A stretch of 10,211 nt of DNA from Nitrospinaceae bacterium (GTDB taxonomy: Bacteria; Nitrospinota; Nitrospinia; Nitrospinales; VA-1): contig DUAA01000276.1 of NCBI GenBank assembly GCA_012961055.1, positions 1-10,211 on the forward strand. Direction: 5' to 3'. The translations under genes were made by a program, and so were the position numbers. Positions within the stretch are counted from its first letter, which is position 1. Each line of letters starts with the position of its first letter. This document shows positions 7,357 to 10,211 of the stretch, piece after piece. Below the pieces are notes generated by a model. That model was not told where the DNA came from and made no database searches. It was given only the letters and a program-made list of their open reading frames with translations.

Positions 7357-8097
7357 ATGGAATTTGAAAACAAAATTGCTCTAATAACAGGTGGCGCTCA
7401 GGGAATTGGAAGAACTATCAGCGTTGAGCTGGCCCAAAAAGGGGCTCATGTGGTGCTGGGGGATATCAATCTTGAAGGTGCGCAGGCCACTGCAGATGCA
7501 ATAAATAAAAGTGGTGGGTCTGCTTCAGCGGTTAAAATTGATGTCTCAAACCATGCTGAAGTGAAACAGGTATTTGATTATATTCTTAAAGATAAGAAAC
7601 CGGTAGATATCGTAGTCAATAATGCGGGGATCACCCGTGATGGCTTGATGATAAGGATGAAAGAGTCAGATTGGGATAGTGTTCTTAATATTAATTTAAA
7701 GGGAAGTTTTCTTTGTAGCCAACAGGCGGCAAAGCAAATGATGAAGCAGAAAAGTGGTGCGATTGTTAATATCGCTTCAATTGTTGGAGTTATGGGAAAT
7801 TATGGTCAGGCTAATTACTCAGCCTCTAAAGCGGGGGTAATTGGGTTGACCAAGACGCTGGCTCGAGAGGTGGCATCAAGAGGTATAAGAGTAAATGCTG
7901 TGGCGCCCGGGTTTATTGATACAGAAATGACACGGGTTTTGGATGAGTCTGTACGAGAAAAGTTGATTGAGCAAATTCCTCTGGCTAGGCTAGGTTTGCC
8001 TGATGATGTTGCGCGTTGTGTTAGTTTTTTAGTTTCGGATAGATCCAGCTATATTACTGGACAGGTTATTAATGTGAATGGCGGTATGTTGATGTGA
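7357..8097 (+). CDS. fabG: 3-oxoacyl-ACP reductase (FabG)
   Basis: FabG reduces 3-oxoacyl-ACP to 3-hydroxyacyl-ACP with NADPH in each elongation cycle. The 246-aa protein is a classical short-chain dehydrogenase. It has the TGGAQGIG cofactor-binding turn (11-18), NNAG (88-91) and catalytic residues N113 (in NINLKG), S141, Y154 and K158 (in QANYSASKAG). The C-terminal VNGGMLM is typical of true FabG. The segment from VGVMGNYGQANY through SRGIRVNAVAPGF is very close to the canonical enzyme, which together with the neighbours favours FabG over a generic SDR. The start is ATG 7357, with a weak GATGGG about 8 nt upstream. It is 21 nt after fabD and 24 nt before acpP. Confidence 0.97.
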   Translation: MEFENKIALITGGAQGIGRTISVELAQKGAHVVLGDINLEGAQATADAINKSGGSASAVKIDVSNHAEVKQVFDYILKDKKPVDIVVNNAGITRDGLMIRMKESDWDSVLNINLKGSFLCSQQAAKQMMKQKSGAIVNIASIVGVMGNYGQANYSASKAGVIGLTKTLAREVASRGIRVNAVAPGFIDTEMTRVLDESVREKLIEQIPLARLGLPDDVARCVSFLVSDRSSYITGQVINVNGGMLM

Positions 8098-8121
8098 TTC
8101 AAATAAGGAGCTTTAAATATT

Positions 8122-8355
8122 ATGTCTGTTGAAGAGAAAGTTAAAGAAATTATCGTAGATCAGCTGGGTGTTGATGAGAAGCAGGTTATAGCAGAGGCAT
8201 CCTTTATTGATGATCTTGGCGCTGATTCTCTGGATACCGTTGAGTTGGTGATGGCTCTTGAGGAAGAATTTGATATTGAAATTCCCGATGAGGAGGCTGA
8301 AAAAATAGCCACAGTCCAGGATGCGACAAACTATGTAAAAAGCCGGAATAATTAA
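8122..8355 (+). CDS. acpP: Acyl carrier protein
   Basis: This 77-aa acidic protein carries the growing acyl chain on a 4'-phosphopantetheine arm. The attachment Ser is S36 in the canonical [20 protein letters not shown] context, followed by the acidic helix II-III region ([15 protein letters not shown]). This marks it as the primary fatty-acid ACP and not a polyketide or specialised carrier. A good AAGGAG Shine-Dalgarno (8105-8110) lies 11 nt before the ATG. It sits between fabG and fabF, the standard position. The sequence suggests strong translation, as expected for one of the most abundant cell proteins. Confidence 0.98.
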   Translation: MSVEEKVKEIIVDQLGVDEKQVIAEASFIDDLGADSLDTVELVMALEEEFDIEIPDEEAEKIATVQDATNYVKSRNN

Positions 8356-8384
8356 TTGGTCAAAATAATCCCCAGGATAATTAT

Positions 8385-9620
8385 ATGAAAAGACGTGTTG
8401 TCGTTACTGGGTTGGGGATCGTTTCGCCCTTGGGAATCGGTTTAGAGGAAAATGAAACGGCTTTGTTTGAAGGTCATTCGGGAGTCGATTTTATTAAGAC
8501 TTTTACTCCCGATGAGGATTTCCCAGTTAAAATTGCAGGTGAAGTTAAAGGGTTTGATCCAGAGCTATATATAGGTCATAAAGATGTTAAGAAGATGGAC
8601 CGATTTATTCATTATGCTGTGGCTTGCAGTAAAATGGCCTTGGAGGATTCCGGGTTTGAAATTAATGATGAAAATGCGGAGCGAGTTGGTGTCATAGTTG
8701 GGGTTGGGTTAGGTGGCTTGCCCGCAATTGAAAAGTATCATAATATTGCTAGAGAAAGGGGAGTGAATAAAATCACTCCCTTTTTTATTCCTATGTTAAT
8801 CGCTAACCTGGCTTCTGGTCAGGTTTCTATCACCTTCGGAGCCAAAGGACCTAACTCCTGCGTAGTTACCGCTTGCGCTACTGGGACTCATTCGATTGGC
8901 GAAGCTGCAAGGTATATTCAGTATGGAGATGCGGATGTAATGATTGCAGGTGGGACCGAATCTGTGATTACTCCGCTTTGTATTGGTGGTTTTAATGCGT
9001 CGAAGGCTTTATCGCACCGTAACGAGGATCCTCAAGGAGCCAGCAGGCCGTTTGACAAAGACCGGGATGGTTTTGTTATAGGAGAGGGAGGCGGTGTTGT
9101 AATTCTTGAGGAAATGGAAATTGCAAAAAAGCGTGGTGCCAAAATTTATGGTGAATTGATTGGCTATGGTCTTAATGGCGATGCCTACCATATCACTGCG
9201 ACTTCTCCAAGTGGTGAGGGCGCGGCTCGTTGTCTAAAACTAGCGTTGAACAACGCTGGGATCAATAAGGAAGATGTGGACTATATTAATGCACATGGAA
9301 CGTCCACCGGAGCAGATGCTACGGAAACGCAAGCTATTAAAACTGCGTTTGGTGATCACGCTTATAAGCTTGCTATCAGTTCTACCAAGTCTATGACGGG
9401 TCATTTGTTGGGTGCTGCGGGAGGAGTCGAAGCAATTTATACTCTATTAGCTATGAAGAGAAGTTTGATTCCTCCTACTATTAATTACAACACTCCTGAT
9501 CCAGAATGTGATTTAAATTATGTTCCAAATGACTCCCGACAAAGTGATTTGAATATTTGTGTTTCCAACTCTTTTGGTTTTGGTGGTACCAACGGGGTTC
9601 TTATTTTCAAGAAATTTTAA
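8385..9620 (+). CDS. fabF: 3-oxoacyl-ACP synthase II (FabF)
   Basis: FabF performs the elongating condensations of type II fatty-acid synthesis, adding malonyl-ACP to acyl-ACP. The 411-aa protein has the KAS II Cys-His-His triad: C164 (in VTACATGTHSIGEA), H304 (in NAHGTSTGADATET) and H340, with K335 in SSTKSMTGHLLGAAGG. The glycine-rich C-terminus SFGFGGTNG (396-404) is intact. The N-terminus MKRRVVVTGLGIVSPLG is canonical. A AGGA Shine-Dalgarno (8374-8377) lies 7 nt before ATG 8385. The gene follows acpP by 29 nt and precedes rnc by 13 nt. Codons 123-134 form a strong hairpin followed by six T residues (separate entry), which looks like an intrinsic terminator embedded in the reading frame. 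Confidence 0.98.
   Translation: MKRRVVVTGLGIVSPLGIGLEENETALFEGHSGVDFIKTFTPDEDFPVKIAGEVKGFDPELYIGHKDVKKMDRFIHYAVACSKMALEDSGFEINDENAERVGVIVGVGLGGLPAIEKYHNIARERGVNKITPFFIPMLIANLASGQVSITFGAKGPNSCVVTACATGTHSIGEAARYIQYGDADVMIAGGTESVITPLCIGGFNASKALSHRNEDPQGASRPFDKDRDGFVIGEGGGVVILEEMEIAKKRGAKIYGELIGYGLNGDAYHITATSPSGEGAARCLKLALNNAGINKEDVDYINAHGTSTGADATETQAIKTAFGDHAYKLAISSTKSMTGHLLGAAGGVEAIYTLLAMKRSLIPPTINYNTPDPECDLNYVPNDSRQSDLNICVSNSFGFGGTNGVLIFKKF
8753..8786 (+). other. Terminator-like hairpin with T-run inside fabF
   Basis: GGGAGTGA (8759-8766) and TCACTCCC (8773-8780) form a perfect 8-bp stem around the loop ATAAAA, followed directly by TTTTTT (8781-8786). The upstream AGAAAG (8753-8758) can pair with the T-run using two G-U wobbles, extending the helix to 14 pairs. 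This has the full layout of a Rho-independent terminator on the coding strand, but it lies in frame in fabF and encodes the conserved GVNKITPFFIP region. Translating ribosomes would normally keep it unfolded. Confidence 0.5.
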
Positions 9621-9633
9621 ACCAACTCCTGCT

Positions 9634-10211
9634 ATGGTTGAAGTCTCATCGAATCGTGCTCAAGAGATTGCTTCTCTGCAAAAAACTCTGGGGTATGAAT
9701 TTTCCGACCTCAAACTTCTAAATAAAGCTCTGACTCACAAATCTTATGTGAACGAAAAAATTGAAAACCTCAAACATAATGAAAGATTCGAGTTTTTAGG
9801 TGATGCAGTTCTAGATTTATTGATTAGCGATTATTTGGTTCGCGAATTCAGTGAGTATGCTGAGGGAACCTTATCCAAAATTCGTGCAGCAGTTGTCAAC
9901 GAAAGGTGTTTGGCCAGTTTTGCCCGGAAAATTGAGTTGGGTAAATACCTCCTTCTCGGAAAAGGGGAAAATTCATCTGGAGGCAGAGATAAATCCTCAA
10001 TTTTGGCAAATGCTTTTGAAGCAGTTGTAGCTGCTTTGTTTAAAGATGGGGGCCTTGAATCTGCAACCAAGATATTTCTCCCTTTGTTAGAATCTGAAAT
10101 AGCTGATTGCGCGGCTTCTTGGGCATTTAGGGATTTTAAAAGCGATCTCCAGGAAATTACTCAGAATAGATTAGTGTGTACTCCTGCCTATAAAGTGATA
10201 AACGAATTTGG
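9634..10211 (+). CDS. rnc: Ribonuclease III (partial, runs off right edge)
   Basis: RNase III cleaves double-stranded RNA, including the rRNA precursor. The first 192 codons are present. The endonuclease domain has the signature NERFEFLGDAVLDLLISDYL (49-68) with acidic residues E50, E53 and D57, matching E. coli E38, E41 and D45. The second acidic site reads LANAFEAVVAALF: E129 matches E117, but N126 stands where most enzymes have Asp (E. coli D114). The double-stranded-RNA-binding domain begins at about 167 (DFKSDLQEITQNR, then PAYKVINEFG) and is cut off. The start is ATG 9634, 13 nt after fabF. No Shine-Dalgarno is visible, and the frame stays open upstream into fabF, so coupling to fabF translation is likely. 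rnc directly after fabF is a common arrangement. Confidence 0.95.
   Translation, partial: MVEVSSNRAQEIASLQKTLGYEFSDLKLLNKALTHKSYVNEKIENLKHNERFEFLGDAVLDLLISDYLVREFSEYAEGTLSKIRAAVVNERCLASFARKIELGKYLLLGKGENSSGGRDKSSILANAFEAVVAALFKDGGLESATKIFLPLLESEIADCAASWAFRDFKSDLQEITQNRLVCTPAYKVINEF

Noticed and set aside
1..10211. CRISPR arrays, insertion sequences, tRNA/rRNA genes, direct repeats
   Set aside because: None seen on reading both strands; no regularly spaced repeats or transposase-like frames.

Overview
This window is an ordinary core-genome segment of a Gram-negative-type bacterium. The DNA is moderately AT-rich, with very AT-rich intergenic gaps. All identifiable genes are housekeeping genes, and I see no mobile element, CRISPR array, tRNA, rRNA or phage gene. 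The order DUF177-rpmF-plsX-fabH-fabD-fabG-acpP-fabF-rnc is a classic bacterial arrangement. The Zn-ribbon form of L32, the Cys-rich DUF177 protein and the general look of the proteins fit a deltaproteobacterial-like or Nitrospinota-like lineage. That placement is only an impression and cannot be settled from the sequence alone.

Left part, minus strand: the window opens with the first 23 codons of a gene whose N-terminus resembles class I fructose-1,6-bisphosphatase. Upstream of it on the same strand is a complete typA/bipA gene (translational GTPase) with a GTG start. A 263-bp AT-rich divergent region separates typA from the rightward genes. It holds candidate back-to-back promoters and two abutting small hairpins.

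Middle, plus strand: xerD, a tyrosine recombinase with all six active-site residues, stands alone. It is followed by a 219-bp gap with a reasonable sigma70-like promoter (TTGACG, 17 bp, TAACAT).

Right part, plus strand: nine tightly spaced genes. DUF177/YceD and ribosomal protein L32 connect to ribosome assembly. PlsX makes acyl-phosphate for phospholipid synthesis. FabH, FabD, FabG, ACP and FabF form most of the type II fatty-acid initiation and elongation machinery; the dehydratase and enoyl reductase are not in this window. RNase III (rnc) is cut off by the right edge. Gaps are short (9 to 82 bp) and fabH/fabD overlap by 7 nt, so this is very probably one operon coupling membrane-lipid synthesis to ribosome and RNA maturation.

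I did not find a new biological system. The points most worth a second look are a near-perfect intrinsic-terminator-like hairpin inside the fabF coding sequence, an Asn where RNase III usually has a metal-binding Asp, and the leaders upstream of typA and of the rpmF-fab operon.
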